Shown here: positions 45,964-55,825 of the stretch, one piece after another
How the letters are laid out: the number at the start of each line of letters is the position of its first letter
Position numbering within the stretch: position 1 is the stretch's first letter
Source of the DNA: Paenibacillus paeoniae
GTDB lineage: Bacteria; Bacillota; Bacilli; Paenibacillales; Paenibacillaceae
DNA length: 64,000 nt
Direction: 5' to 3'
Assembly: GCF_003388735.1 (NCBI RefSeq)
Contig: NZ_QUBQ01000001.1
Location: forward strand, 1,984,001-2,048,000
Position numbers and translations under genes: made by a program
Notes under the pieces: generated by a model
The model's database searches: none
What the model saw: the letters and a program-made list of their open reading frames with translations, nothing else
What the model was told of the DNA's origin: nothing

Positions 45964-46950
45964 TTAATTCAAGATGTCCCCTTTCGTAAAGACGCGAAAC
46001 GAAACGAACAGCCCTGCCGCTCCCCACATCGCCAAGATGATCAACGAAAAAGGAAGCGTCATTCCCTCAATTGGCGGCGGTGTTCCTTCCAAATATCCGG
46101 TCAACCCCAGATTGACTGAAAATAAATATTTCGCGCTCCTCCACGAGGAGGACATGGAGGACAAAATCGTGCCGGCAATGATTGCCGACATCATCGTCAC
46201 AAGGCTGGCCGCCGTGCTGCGAATCAGCACGCTGACCATAAGTCCCAGCACCGCAACGATCATGGCGGAAAACCAGCAAAGTCCAGCCTGCATGAGCAGA
46301 AATCGCCACTGCGGGACTGTGTGGACCGACGAGCTGTCAATGACAGCTCCCTCCATTCGGAATCCGGTCAAAACCGGAGTGATCCAGCCTCCGTATCCAA
46401 AAACAAAGCCGGATATAAGGTAACACAATATAACCGTTACCGCAATGGTTAATGAGACATAAAGCGTGAGGGCGCACAGTTTGCTCAATAGGATCTTCCA
46501 CCGTTTGACCGGTCTGGTAAGCAGCATCTTGATCGTACCGGTCGTTCTCTCACCCGAGACGATATCCGATCCCATAGCCAGTACAAGCATCGGAATAAAG
46601 AGCGTAATCGAGTTGCTTAGAAATTCTCTCGAAAATTGTACGCCGCTCGGCTCGCTGGGATTGATATCATGATTCAAGTAGTATTGAAGCTGCTGGACCG
46701 CGACACGCCTGCTGCGCTTCCATTCCTCCGGTATCCGGTCGCTTGAGAGCGTATTCTCCAAATCGGCAATTTGCTGCAGGATCTGATTGCGCCAATCCGC
46801 GAAGTGCTCCCTGTGATTGCTTACCACTTTATGCTCGGCATAAGTGAAGATCGGAATGAGAATGAACAGAATAAGGACGATAACGACAAAACGTTTCTTC
46901 AGCCACAGCTTAAGCACCTCATTCTGGACTAGTGCCGGCAGCTTACGCAT
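45964..46950 (-). CDS. ABC-2 type exporter permease
   Basis: A 328-residue membrane protein with six hydrophobic segments and a large extracytoplasmic loop after the first (about 35-110). The motif SGERTTGTIKMLLTRPVKRWKILLSK is typical of ABC-2 permeases. Start ATG 46950 has GGGAAG 8 bases upstream, and overlaps the ATPase gene. Substrate unknown. Confidence 0.85.
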   Translation of the reverse strand: MRKLPALVQNEVLKLWLKKRFVVIVLILFILIPIFTYAEHKVVSNHREHFADWRNQILQQIADLENTLSSDRIPEEWKRSRRVAVQQLQYYLNHDINPSEPSGVQFSREFLSNSITLFIPMLVLAMGSDIVSGERTTGTIKMLLTRPVKRWKILLSKLCALTLYVSLTIAVTVILCYLISGFVFGYGGWITPVLTGFRMEGAVIDSSSVHTVPQWRFLLMQAGLCWFSAMIVAVLGLMVSVLIRSTAASLVTMMSAIIAGTILSSMSSSWRSAKYLFSVNLGLTGYLEGTPPPIEGMTLPFSLIILAMWGAAGLFVSFRVFTKGDILN

Positions 46951-47887
46951 GTACTTCACTTCCCGTCAGCGTCAGAAACAGCTCCTCCAGCGTTGGCTCC
47001 GCCTGACAAACGGCCAGGATGCCGATTCCTCTGGACGATAGCCGCGCAATTGTATCTGCGATAATAGCCTCCGGCATAGCGACCACAATGGTATCCGTGG
47101 GCAAGATATCGCGGGCAGGTCCGTTTCGCAGTATGATCCGCGGGTCCCTGCACAGCTCAGCAACGCCTTTATCCATTTCCTGAAACCGCCAATTCACGTA
47201 ACCGGCTGCCTCTTTCATCAGATCTTCGATTTTGCCGATTGCGATGATTTTGCCGCGGTCCATAATGGCGACCCTTCCGCACAGCATCTGAACCTCGCTT
47301 AACATATGACTGGAGATCAGAAGGCTTATTCCTTCGTCCGCAAGGCTATGCACAAATGCCCGCAGCTCCTTCATTCCTTTCGGATCCAATCCATTCGTTG
47401 GTTCATCGAGGATAAGCAGCTTGGGCTTGCCGAGCAGAGCTTGAGCAATACCAAGCCGCTGACGCATGCCCAGCGAATACGTCTTCACCTTGTCATGAAT
47501 CCGATCCTCCAGTTTGACGATCTCCGTTACTTCACGAATACGCTCTTCATCCACCCCGTCCATCATACGAGCGAATTGTTCAAGGTTTTGCCAGCCGCTC
47601 ATGTAGTTGTAGACTTCCGGATTTTCAACTATACAGCCAACATGCTTAAGCGCCCGCTCCGGATTGCGCTGAACGTTATGACCGCATATTTCGACGGTGC
47701 CGCCAGTAGGCTTAATCAGATCGACGAGCATCCGAATGGTCGTTGTTTTCCCGGCTCCATTAGGGCCGAGAAACCCGAATATTTCCCCGCTATGGATGTC
47801 AAAGCTCAATTTATCTACGATCATATGGCGCTGAATGGATTTGTGAAGGTCTTTTACGCGAAGAACAGGTGCATGGCTTGCTTTCAT
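46943..47887 (-). CDS. ABC exporter ATPase (BcrA/CcmA-like)
   Basis: A 314-residue ATPase, start ATG 47887 with AAAGGAGAT upstream. Walker A GPNGAGKTT, signature YSLGMRQRLGIAQALL, Walker B LILDEPTNGLDP. The C-terminal 90 residues are a regulatory-type extension common in lantibiotic or bacitracin self-protection exporters; here no peptide biosynthesis genes are near. Confidence 0.9.
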   Translation of the reverse strand: MKASHAPVLRVKDLHKSIQRHMIVDKLSFDIHSGEIFGFLGPNGAGKTTTIRMLVDLIKPTGGTVEICGHNVQRNPERALKHVGCIVENPEVYNYMSGWQNLEQFARMMDGVDEERIREVTEIVKLEDRIHDKVKTYSLGMRQRLGIAQALLGKPKLLILDEPTNGLDPKGMKELRAFVHSLADEGISLLISSHMLSEVQMLCGRVAIMDRGKIIAIGKIEDLMKEAAGYVNWRFQEMDKGVAELCRDPRIILRNGPARDILPTDTIVVAMPEAIIADTIARLSSRGIGILAVCQAEPTLEELFLTLTGSEVHA

Positions 47888-47906
47888 CTCAAATGATCTC
47901 CTTTCG

Positions 47907-48737
47907 TCAATCCAGCGCTTCCAGCATGCGGCCAGCAATCCGCTTATAACCTTCATGGTTGGGATGAAAATGATCTGAGGATAAGTACTCCCCGATACGC
48001 CCTTCGAACAAATCAAAGGTTGGCACCATCATCATGTTGGGATAGGGATGAATCACTGCATAGGCTTCTTTATTCCATTGTTGCATGTTTAAACTGGCTA
48101 TTCGCAAGTTGTCCAGATCATAGAAGGGATTATAGAGCCCCATATACACGATCTTCGCAGAAGGGTTAAGCTCATACAATTGATCTATGATGCTGCGAAA
48201 GCGGCCAAGCGTCTCCTCCATATCTTGTTCAAGCTCGTCCATGCCAAGCATCGCCCATTCCTTCTTCTCCATTCTGGCGCGAGCAGATAGGAAGAGATCA
48301 TTGCCGCCAATGCTGAACAGAATCAAATTAGCGCTCTTGACGGCATATTGGTATCCTGAATCGTTGGACAAACGCTCTCCAAGCTGGGATGTCTGCATGC
48401 CGTTCAGTGCCAAATTGTTCAAGAGCTGAACCGGCTTATCGAATTCTTTTTTCAACCCATCGACTACTTGCCGGACGTATCCCTTGCCTGTAGCATCGCC
48501 AGTACCTTTCGTCAACGAATCGCCCAATGCGACGATCCTTATCTCCTTGAAGTTCCCGAGGGAGACTCTCTCCTCAGAGGTTGTCTCTGAAGGCGCAGAC
48601 GGCGACGGCTTAGTCTCCGAGACGGCGGGCACAGCCTTCAAGTCGTTCAGTACCATGCCTAGTCCGGTAAGAAGTACAACTGTTGATAAAAGAGAGCAGG
48701 CGGCCAGCCAATACCACAGCCATCGAGTCGTTTTCAT
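47907..48737 (-). CDS. SGNH/GDSL-family esterase, membrane-anchored
   Basis: A 276-residue protein with an N-terminal signal/anchor (about 5-28). SGNH blocks: ALGDSLTKGTG (Ser), NLALNG, SIGGNDL, and SSDHFHPN with the Asp-His pair. Likely an extracytoplasmic esterase or acetylhydrolase. Nineteen bases upstream of the ABC ATPase gene, hence probably one operon. Confidence 0.9.
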   Translation of the reverse strand: MKTTRWLWYWLAACSLLSTVVLLTGLGMVLNDLKAVPAVSETKPSPSAPSETTSEERVSLGNFKEIRIVALGDSLTKGTGDATGKGYVRQVVDGLKKEFDKPVQLLNNLALNGMQTSQLGERLSNDSGYQYAVKSANLILFSIGGNDLFLSARARMEKKEWAMLGMDELEQDMEETLGRFRSIIDQLYELNPSAKIVYMGLYNPFYDLDNLRIASLNMQQWNKEAYAVIHPYPNMMMVPTFDLFEGRIGEYLSSDHFHPNHEGYKRIAGRMLEALD

Positions 48738-48850
48738 GTTGGCCCCCTTCCCCTTTCTCTGCTGGACTTTCGTCAGACACGGTACTTTGGAAATATCGTG
48801 TCAGATGTTACCATGGTTTGCATTTCTGCCGCGCCTTATGCCGCCGAACG

Positions 48851-48875
48851 AAAAAAAAGATGCGCTATGCGCATC
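48851..48875 (-). terminator. Intrinsic terminator after the M14 peptidase gene
   Basis: Minus strand GATGCGC, ATA, GCGCATC, then eight Ts. Confidence 0.92.
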
Positions 48876-48922
48876 CGAGACGAACCAATAAACTTGAAAA
48901 GAGAAGCCGCGAACTGCACCCC

Positions 48923-50113
48923 TTATTGAGTGATGGCTACTACTATGATGCTGGATGCTGCGTCATAAATTCGACCGTATTGGTCAAGAGGGAGCGGATT
49001 AACGCCTTGGCCCAGCTCGATCGTAAAGCCTGGCCTGCGCCAATCCTGAATGAACCAGTCCTTGTAGCCTGCCGTGCTGTCCGCATTGCGGACAGCTTCA
49101 TATCCGCTCGCCTCCGCAAATGCCGTCGCCAAAGATTCTGATTCTGGCGGTTCCAATCCTTCAAAACCCCAGAACAACACTTCTCCTTGCGTATGAAAGG
49201 CCAATACGCGCTGGAACGAACGACTGCGGGTCAGTTCCGCAAGCGCCTGGGCTTCGGGTTCTGTCAGCGGCGCTACACCCGAGTAGTCGCGCGGAGCCGG
49301 CGCTTGCGGTCCAGCAACCGCATCCCGCTCCCATAAGGCCGGAAATTGTTTGTTTAGATCGACTCCCCGAATATTAGCCTTCCAGCCGCTAAAGTCCATG
49401 CTGCCGCCATTGATTGCTGCAACATCACTGTGGAATGGCTCTCCCGTCGGCGGACCGTCGATCACCAGATCGACACCGTCTGGATTCATCATTGGAACCA
49501 CAGACAAGGTTACAGCCAGATAGGGGCCATACGCGGATGTACCGCGCAAGTCCGAGCTGTTCGTTACAGCCATCGCGTATTCATTCAAAAACTGGATCAG
49601 CACAGGGGTCGTAATCCATTCGTTCGCGTGTATCGAGCCGTTCGCATGTATGATTCGGTCGCCGCTGCCAATTCGTATTTCCGTTATCGGCTTGCCCATG
49701 ACGCTATTGCCGATAGAGGAGCGCCTCAGGAACGGGTAGGCAGCAACCAGCCGGCCGATGTCCTCTTCCAGCGCCGCAACATTATAGTTGCGCTGCGGAT
49801 TCGTCACCAGCTCTGTGATGCGTCTCGGGATGCGTATCTTTTCACCCACCTGCAAATTATTGCTGTGCAGTCCCGGATTAGTCTGCAGCAGCAGCTCTGC
49901 CGATATGCCGTTGCGCGATGCGATGCGCCATAGCGAATCTCCGCTGACGATAAGGTGCTCCGTCCACTGGAATCCCGGAACTTGAACGGTCTGACCGATA
50001 TACAATGCTTCCGGTACAATCCCAGGATTGGAATCCACGATTAGACGATAGGGTACACCGAAGAGGATACTATACTTCCAGAACGAATCTCCGTTTCTTA
50101 CCGTCACCTGCAT
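48923..50113 (-). CDS. LysM-M14 peptidoglycan peptidase
   Basis: A 396-residue protein, start ATG 50113 with AAAGGAGGA upstream. Two LysM domains (about residues 2-46 and 52-97) are followed by an M14 zinc carboxypeptidase (about 110-390): HANE in GSIHANEWITT gives two zinc ligands, and LAFHTQGEV and FTIELGQG give the third ligand and catalytic Glu. Resembles gamma-D-glutamyl-diaminopimelate peptidases. No signal peptide, as in the spore-associated peptidase I type, so release by mother-cell lysis is plausible. Confidence 0.9.
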   Translation of the reverse strand: MQVTVRNGDSFWKYSILFGVPYRLIVDSNPGIVPEALYIGQTVQVPGFQWTEHLIVSGDSLWRIASRNGISAELLLQTNPGLHSNNLQVGEKIRIPRRITELVTNPQRNYNVAALEEDIGRLVAAYPFLRRSSIGNSVMGKPITEIRIGSGDRIIHANGSIHANEWITTPVLIQFLNEYAMAVTNSSDLRGTSAYGPYLAVTLSVVPMMNPDGVDLVIDGPPTGEPFHSDVAAINGGSMDFSGWKANIRGVDLNKQFPALWERDAVAGPQAPAPRDYSGVAPLTEPEAQALAELTRSRSFQRVLAFHTQGEVLFWGFEGLEPPESESLATAFAEASGYEAVRNADSTAGYKDWFIQDWRRPGFTIELGQGVNPLPLDQYGRIYDAASSIIVVAITQ

Positions 50114-50214
50114 GCGGTCTATTCCTCCTTTAACCCTTCCAGCCATCTTTAGAATAAAGTATGGGCTGCTGCCCGGATTGGTGCCTGCCTTGACCGTATC
50201 GCGATATTTATCTC

Positions 50215-50254
50215 CAAATAAAACAAAGCCTCCCGGCTATAATCCGGAAGGCTA
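50215..50254 (-). terminator. Intrinsic terminator after the YqkE-like gene
   Basis: Minus strand AGCCTTCCGG / CCGGGAGGCT stem (one G-U pair) followed by TTGTTTTATTT. Confidence 0.85.
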
Positions 50255-50260
50255 TCGATC

Positions 50261-50536
50261 TTATTTATATTTGCTCCAGTTGTTGTCGCTGTTCTCCAGC
50301 AAATAAGAGAAATCATTTTCCAATCGCTTCTTCTCTTGCTTCTTTGCCTCTTCCTCCTGCAAGCGCTGCTTCTCCTTGCGATCAGCCTCTGCACTCTTCA
50401 GCTCATCTGCTTGCGCCTTCAGCTTCTGCAGCGTATCCGCGCCCAGCAGTTCCTTCAGCGTAGCGCCAGTCGCCGTTTGCTCCTGCTCACTGCTGCGCTT
50501 CGGCTGTGATTGCCTTTGTTTCCCCTTCTTCGCCAT
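50261..50536 (-). CDS. YqkE-like charged coiled-coil protein
   Basis: A 91-residue protein of Lys/Glu/Gln-rich helix, with LKELLGADTLQKLKAQADEL, a coiled coil at about 35-75 and the end SYLLENSDNNWSKYK, matching the YqkE/DUF3886 family. Function unknown. It starts 11 bases after purT, so is in the same transcript. Confidence 0.8.
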   Translation of the reverse strand: MAKKGKQRQSQPKRSSEQEQTATGATLKELLGADTLQKLKAQADELKSAEADRKEKQRLQEEEAKKQEKKRLENDFSYLLENSDNNWSKYK

Positions 50537-50547
50537 ATGTGTATCAC

Positions 50548-51732
50548 CTACTCATTATCGTATTGAATATGCAGCGATTCTGCCGCTCTGCGTGCCAGCG
50601 CTCGTGCCGACTCCGTATCGGATGCCGTGCTGAGAGCTACTGCCATACGCCGGCCAGCCTTTGTCTCCGGTTTGCCGAATAGACGAACTTGCGTGTTCGG
50701 TACGGCAAGCGCATCCTCCAGTCCGCCAATGCGGAATGATTGCGACTCACGATCCGCCTTGAGCGTATGCGAAGCGCCTGGCGACAGAAGCCGTATCGCC
50801 GGGATCGGATAGCCCAGGATCGCCCGGATATGCAGGGCGAACTCCGAGGAATCTTGCGTCGCCATCGTGACCATTCCCGTATCATGCGGACGCGGCGACA
50901 CCTCGCTGAAGAGAACCCCGTCCTTCGTCAGAAACAGCTCAACACCGTACAGCCCGTAGCCGCCCAGCTCTTCCGTAATGCGATAAGCGATCTCTTCCGC
51001 TTGGCGAATCTGTACATCTGTCATCTCGTGAGGTTGCCAAGATTCGATATAGTCTCCATCCTTCTGTACATGTCCGATCGGCGCACAGTAGCTTGTGCCA
51101 TTCACCGAACGGATCGTCAGAAGCGTAATTTCCGACTCAAAGGTAACAAAGCCTTCCACAATAATACGGCTCTTCTTGGCACGGCCGCCCTCCATCGCAT
51201 AGTTCCAGCAGCTCTCCAGCTCAGCTTCGGATCGGCAAACGCTTTGACCTTTGCCTGAGGAGCTCATAATCGGCTTGATCACACAAGGATAACCAAGCAC
51301 GTCAGCCGCTTCTCTCAGTTCATCCAGTGTATCGGCAAATTGGTACGGCGCTGTAGGCAGGCCCAGTGTTTCAGCTGCCAGTCTGCGGATGCCCTCGCGG
51401 TCCATCGTCAGGCGAGCAGCTCGCGCCGTCGGAATGACGCGATGTCCCTCGCTCTCCAGCTCAAGCAGCGTCTCCGTCGCAATCGCCTCAATTTCCGGTA
51501 TGATAAAATCCGGCTTCTCCTCCTCAATAATTCGGCGGATGCCTTCTCCATCCAGCATATCAACCACATAGCTGCGATGTGCAACCTGCATCGCAGGCGC
51601 ATTCGCGTAGCGGTCCACTGCTATTGTTTCAACACCAAGCCGCTGAGCTTCAAGAACAACTTCCTTACCCAATTCTCCCGATCCTAATAAAAGCACTTTA
51701 CGAGCATTCGAAGTTAAAGGCGAGCCATACAT
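50548..51732 (-). CDS. purT: Formate-dependent GAR transformylase PurT
   Basis: A 394-residue ATP-grasp enzyme that makes formyl-GAR from GAR, ATP and formate in purine synthesis. [22 protein letters not shown] at the N-terminus, [17 protein letters not shown] in the ATP-binding part, and [16 protein letters not shown] are diagnostic. Start ATG 51732 with AGGAGGTT 9 bases upstream gives the family length; the frame continues upstream through the leader but no good site is there. Confidence 0.95.
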   Translation of the reverse strand: MYGSPLTSNARKVLLLGSGELGKEVVLEAQRLGVETIAVDRYANAPAMQVAHRSYVVDMLDGEGIRRIIEEEKPDFIIPEIEAIATETLLELESEGHRVIPTARAARLTMDREGIRRLAAETLGLPTAPYQFADTLDELREAADVLGYPCVIKPIMSSSGKGQSVCRSEAELESCWNYAMEGGRAKKSRIIVEGFVTFESEITLLTIRSVNGTSYCAPIGHVQKDGDYIESWQPHEMTDVQIRQAEEIAYRITEELGGYGLYGVELFLTKDGVLFSEVSPRPHDTGMVTMATQDSSEFALHIRAILGYPIPAIRLLSPGASHTLKADRESQSFRIGGLEDALAVPNTQVRLFGKPETKAGRRMAVALSTASDTESARALARRAAESLHIQYDNE

Positions 51733-51740
51733 ATAAAAAA

Positions 51741-51833
51741 GAACCTCCTGGAACATGTTCGTCCGCTTCTCTCGTTCATGCGAAAGAGAGAGCAGACAAA
51801 AATGGTTTTCTTCCATTGTGGAGGTTCTTTCGC
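51741..51833 (-). promoter_or_regulatory. Structured purT leader with terminator and antiterminator
   Basis: Minus strand. Outer stem: GAACCTCC (51827-51820) pairs with GGAGGTTC (51748-51741), extended by TGGAA/TTCCA, and is followed by six Ts. An inner stem pairs 51797-51786 with 51773-51761. Competing stem: GCGAAAGA (51833-51826) pairs with TCTTTCGC (51787-51780), which would break both. The outer stem also covers the purT SD. No known riboswitch core recognised. Confidence 0.65.
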
Positions 51834-51839
51834 GAAAAA

Positions 51840-51880
51840 TCAATATAAAGGAGAAGATAAGTGCTCAATCGTTCGGATTT
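51840..51880 (-). promoter_or_regulatory. purT promoter with PurR-box-like site
   Basis: Minus strand: TTGAGC (51868-51863) with a -10 TATTGA (51845-51840) at 17 bases, or TATATT at 15. Overlapping the -35 is AAATCCGAACGAT (51880-51868), matching 12 of 13 positions of the Bacillus PurBox AWWWCCGAACWWT. The region lies at the tail of the ABC exporter gene. Confidence 0.55.
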
Positions 51881-51885
51881 TGGAG

Positions 51886-53709
51886 CTATAAATAGCGATA
51901 TTGCGCTTCAATCAAGCCATGATATACGCCTTTTGTCGACATTAGCGTCTCATGATTGCCTTGCTCCACAATTTTACCGTGATCCAGTACGATAATATCG
52001 TCTGCATGGCGAATGGTGGACAAGCGATGGGCAATCATGAAGGAGGTGCGTCCAGCAAGCAGTATCTTCAATGCTTCCTGAATCTTCAGCTCGGTCTCCG
52101 TATCGATGCTTGCCGTCGCTTCGTCGAGAATCAATATTTGCGGATTGGCCAGCAATGCTCTAGCGAACGACAGCAGCTGACGCTGTCCCATCGACAGCAC
52201 GTTGCCCCGTTCCTCCACCTCTGTCTCATAACCGTCAGGCAGCGACATGATGAAATCATGGGCATGAACCGCTTTGGCCGCATCCTCCGTCTCCGCATCA
52301 GTCGCATCCAATCGGCCGTACCGGATATTGTCGCGAATCGTACCCGCGAAGATAAAGGTATCCTGCAGCACGATGCCGACTTGTGAACGAAGACTCTCGA
52401 TGGAGACATCACGAATGTCCGTACCGTCGATAAGCACTCGGCCTTGAACGGGATCATAGAATCGGCATAGCAGATTGATAATCGTACTTTTGCCTGAACC
52501 GGTATGTCCGACTAGAGCAATCGACTGCCCCGCCTTTACATCGATACTGATGCCTTTCAGAGCAGGCCGATCTTTCTCATATTCGAAAATAATGTTATCG
52601 AATTTGACATCGCCCTTGATCGCAGGAAGCGGCTTTGCGTCCTTGCGCTCGCCTACCGTCGTCTCTTCATCGATAAATTCGAAGATTCGCTCGGAGGAAG
52701 CCATGGCGATCAGCAACTGCGAATACATTTGGCCCAACCGGTTGATTGGCTCCCAGAAGTTGCCGATGTAGTTAGCGAAAGCGAACAAAAGACCAATCGT
52801 AATGACCTGGGTCTGGATAAGGTGAGTACCATACCAGAACAGAATACATGTACCAATCGCAGCCGTAACTTCTATTACGGGCCCAAAGCCTTGGTTCAGC
52901 GCAGATGCTTTGTTCCATGACTTGATGTTGTCCGTGTTCATATGATTGAAGAAAGCCATGTTGTCCTTCTCTTGAACGTATGCTTGCGTTACTTTCATCC
53001 CTTGAATGCTTTCGTTCAAATGGGCGTTAATTCGCGATTGCTTCATCCGAACATCCTGCCAGGCGAAACGGATACGTTTGCGTAGTGAAGTCGATACGAT
53101 GAACATAATCGGAACGGTAATCATAACAGCCAGACCCAGCTTGACGTTCAGCGCCAGCAAAATAATGACGATGCCCACAAGTTGGATGCAGTCCATCAGC
53201 AGGTTGACAACACCGTTCGTGAACAAGTCTTGTAGGGCGTTGACATCATTCGTGACACGAACGAGGACCGAACCCGCAGGACGCTTATCGTAAAAGCGGA
53301 AGGACAACTTCTGAATATGTTGGAATAGATGATTCCTCAAGTCGTAAATAACCTTTTGCCCGATAATGCTCGTATACTTGATGCGGTACCGGTTGGACGC
53401 CCATTGTATAATGTAGAGCGCCAGCATCATCCCGCCGATTGCCGCCAGCATACCTGTGCTTTGGGAACCTTTGTCGGCATCCAATATGCTGTCGATCACA
53501 TAGAGCATAAGGAAAGGAATCGCAAGTCTGGTCAGCGTGCCGATGATCATCATGACGATGACTGGCATCAGCTCTCGCTTGTAAGGCATCATATACGTAT
53601 ATAGACGGCGCAGTTGCTCCCAGTTAAACGGCTTTTCAATCGCCTCGTCGTCCTGGTAGACGAAACGCTCGTTACGGCTTCGCCCTTTGGCGGATGCTTT
53701 TGCACTCAT
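51886..53709 (-). CDS. Heterodimeric ABC exporter, subunit with canonical Walker B
   Basis: A 607-residue half-transporter: six membrane helices (about 40-330) and an ATPase. Walker A GHTGSGKST, signature LSMGQRQLL (not the usual LSGGQ), Walker B LILDEATASID with the catalytic Glu, and HRLSTIRHAD. It overlaps its partner by 4 bases. The altered signature together with the partner's altered Walker B is the pattern of asymmetric exporters such as BmrCD or YheIH. Confidence 0.92.
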   Translation of the reverse strand: MSAKASAKGRSRNERFVYQDDEAIEKPFNWEQLRRLYTYMMPYKRELMPVIVMMIIGTLTRLAIPFLMLYVIDSILDADKGSQSTGMLAAIGGMMLALYIIQWASNRYRIKYTSIIGQKVIYDLRNHLFQHIQKLSFRFYDKRPAGSVLVRVTNDVNALQDLFTNGVVNLLMDCIQLVGIVIILLALNVKLGLAVMITVPIMFIVSTSLRKRIRFAWQDVRMKQSRINAHLNESIQGMKVTQAYVQEKDNMAFFNHMNTDNIKSWNKASALNQGFGPVIEVTAAIGTCILFWYGTHLIQTQVITIGLLFAFANYIGNFWEPINRLGQMYSQLLIAMASSERIFEFIDEETTVGERKDAKPLPAIKGDVKFDNIIFEYEKDRPALKGISIDVKAGQSIALVGHTGSGKSTIINLLCRFYDPVQGRVLIDGTDIRDVSIESLRSQVGIVLQDTFIFAGTIRDNIRYGRLDATDAETEDAAKAVHAHDFIMSLPDGYETEVEERGNVLSMGQRQLLSFARALLANPQILILDEATASIDTETELKIQEALKILLAGRTSFMIAHRLSTIRHADDIIVLDHGKIVEQGNHETLMSTKGVYHGLIEAQYRYL

Positions 53710-55502
53710 TTGGCGTTGCTCCTTCTCCGGTCATGAATATCAATCACGGCATAATCGTTTTCGTCGTCGCTGACATAATCCGCGTATTGAATCTTGTACG
53801 TATCGCGGTAAGGCCCCTTTTGCGCGATTAGATCAGCATGCTTGCCGCGCTGCACAATATGCCCTTTGTCCAGCACGATGATCTCATCAGCATGACGCAG
53901 GGAAGAGATACGATGCGCGATAATGAACGTGGTGCGTCCCGCCATCAGCTCCTTGAAGCCTGCTTGTATCTCATGCTCGGTCTCCATGTCTACCGCGCTT
54001 GTCGCATCGTCCAGAATAAGGATGCGCGGATTTTTGATCAGGGCGCGCGCAATGGCGATACGCTGCTTCTGCCCGCCGGACAGACCCATGCCCCGCTCTC
54101 CGACAATTGTATCGTAGCCAAGCGGCAGCTCCATAATGAAATCATGCGCCTTGGACAGCTTCGCCGCATGTTCGATTTGCTCCTGCGTTACATCACGAAT
54201 GCCGTACGCGATATTGTCGCGAATAGAAGCCGAGAACAGGAAGGTCTCCTGGAAGACAGGCGCAATCTGGCGTCTAAGCGATTCTACGTCCACATTTTTA
54301 ATATCCATGCCATCCAGCATAATTCGCCCGTTCTTCACGTTATAGGCACGCATTAGAAGCTGAATAATGGTAGATTTACCCGAGCCTGTGCCGCCCAGGA
54401 AGCCGATCACCGAACCCGCTGGCGCATCAATGTCGATCGCCGTTAATGCAGCGGATTTATCCGGATAATTGAACGTAACGTTTTCGAAGCGTACATGTCC
54501 TCTTACGTTGCTGGAGTCAAGCTCCACAGCATCCTTCACATTTTTCACATGCACATGCTCGTTCAGCAGACCCAATACACGCTCGCCAGATGCTTTGAAC
54601 TGCGTATAGTTGTTAATATGGAAGCCCAGTCCCCACATCGGACCGATAATGTACCAGATCAAGCTGAAGAAAGCTACGAATTCACCAAGCAGCAGCGAAC
54701 CGTTGATGACCATGATCCCGCCTGCAATCAACAGAATTACGGCACTGAAGTTGGCGACAAGCTCCATGACCGGGAAGTATTTCGCCCATATTTTCGCCGC
54801 ACCAATCTGGTTCGTCTGGTAGGCTTCGCTGCGTACAGAGAACTTCGTCACTTCATGCTTCTCGCGAGCGAACGACTTGACCGTACGAACGCCGGTAATG
54901 TTCTCCTGAACAGCCGTCGTCAGATTGCTCATCGCTTGACGCATTTCGCGGAATGCCGGGTGGATCAGCTTCTCGAACCGTAGCGCCAGAATCGCCAAGA
55001 TCGGGATGGGAACCAGCGTGATTAGCGTCAGCTGCCAATTCAAGTACAGCATCATGGCTCCGCCAAAGACGATCATAAGCACCATATTCAGAATTTGTGC
55101 GAAGCCAAATCCGATAAAGTTGCGGATGGCCTCCAAGTCGGCCGTAAGCCGCGACATGAGGTCGCCTGTCTTTGCTTTGTCGTAATATTGAAAGGATAAG
55201 GTCTGAAGCTTATCGTACAAGGCGTTGCGCAAACGAAATGCAACTCTGTTGCCCAGTCTTCCGCCGAAAAAGCCATGCAGAAATTGATTGAGCGCTTTCA
55301 AAGAAATGACAACCACTACAATAAGCGCGAGCCATGGAACAAGCTCGAATTTTTGGGGTGCAATCACATCATCGATCAGATAGCGCAATAGATTCGGGTA
55401 GATAAGCCCCAAGGCTGTTGCAACCATCAAAAAAAAGATCGATGCAATTAAATACTTTCTCTCCGGCATATAGAACGCCTTTAATTGCCTCAGTACGTCC
55501 AA
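53706..55502 (-). CDS. Heterodimeric ABC exporter, subunit with degenerate Walker B
   Basis: A 598-residue half-transporter with six membrane helices and an ATPase. Walker A GGTGSGKST, canonical signature LSGGQKQRIAIARAL, but Walker B ends LILDDATSAVD: Asp replaces the catalytic Glu. So one composite ATP site should be weak and the other active. TTG start with GGGGAGATG upstream. Substrate (drug, lipid or peptide) cannot be told. Confidence 0.92.
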   Translation of the reverse strand: MDVLRQLKAFYMPERKYLIASIFFLMVATALGLIYPNLLRYLIDDVIAPQKFELVPWLALIVVVVISLKALNQFLHGFFGGRLGNRVAFRLRNALYDKLQTLSFQYYDKAKTGDLMSRLTADLEAIRNFIGFGFAQILNMVLMIVFGGAMMLYLNWQLTLITLVPIPILAILALRFEKLIHPAFREMRQAMSNLTTAVQENITGVRTVKSFAREKHEVTKFSVRSEAYQTNQIGAAKIWAKYFPVMELVANFSAVILLIAGGIMVINGSLLLGEFVAFFSLIWYIIGPMWGLGFHINNYTQFKASGERVLGLLNEHVHVKNVKDAVELDSSNVRGHVRFENVTFNYPDKSAALTAIDIDAPAGSVIGFLGGTGSGKSTIIQLLMRAYNVKNGRIMLDGMDIKNVDVESLRRQIAPVFQETFLFSASIRDNIAYGIRDVTQEQIEHAAKLSKAHDFIMELPLGYDTIVGERGMGLSGGQKQRIAIARALIKNPRILILDDATSAVDMETEHEIQAGFKELMAGRTTFIIAHRISSLRHADEIIVLDKGHIVQRGKHADLIAQKGPYRDTYKIQYADYVSDDENDYAVIDIHDRRRSNAK

Positions 55503-55825
55503 CGAAATTCATCTCCCCATCTCTATTATGTAAGCATGAATGAATCTTATCAGCATCGCTTTAGAGGAGCAAATTCGATAATTTTGCGAATTTTTATGTA
55601 GAAGCGCTTAAACTCCCGCTAGCTGAATTGGAAACGGTTAAACCTCCCAAATCGTCCCGAATCGATACCATAATGTGCGTATTACTCCGTTTTTGCATAA
55701 TTTCACACAACATAGCCTAATTTTTTTTCCAGTTTAAATCACGATTCGAGAAAAAAACCATGCTTCCCCGGAAACGAATTTCCGAGAAAGCATGGTTAAA
55801 TGGGATGAATGGTTGCTGACAGCCT
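55503..55825. other. Interval between the ABC exporter and dynamin genes
   Basis: This 323-base stretch contains the dynamin terminator (55751-55797) and an inverted repeat AAATTCG / CGAATTT (55571-55593) with a 9-base centre that could be an operator for the ABC exporter. No gene is seen. Confidence 0.5.
55751..55797 (-). terminator. Intrinsic terminator after the dynamin gene
   Basis: AACCATGCTT / AAGCATGGTT with inner GAAA/TTTC pairing; seven Ts follow on the minus strand. Confidence 0.9.

Noticed and set aside
51733..51843. N-terminal extension of PurT
   Set aside because: The frame stays open through the structured leader, but the only good ribosome site serves ATG 51732, which gives the family length.
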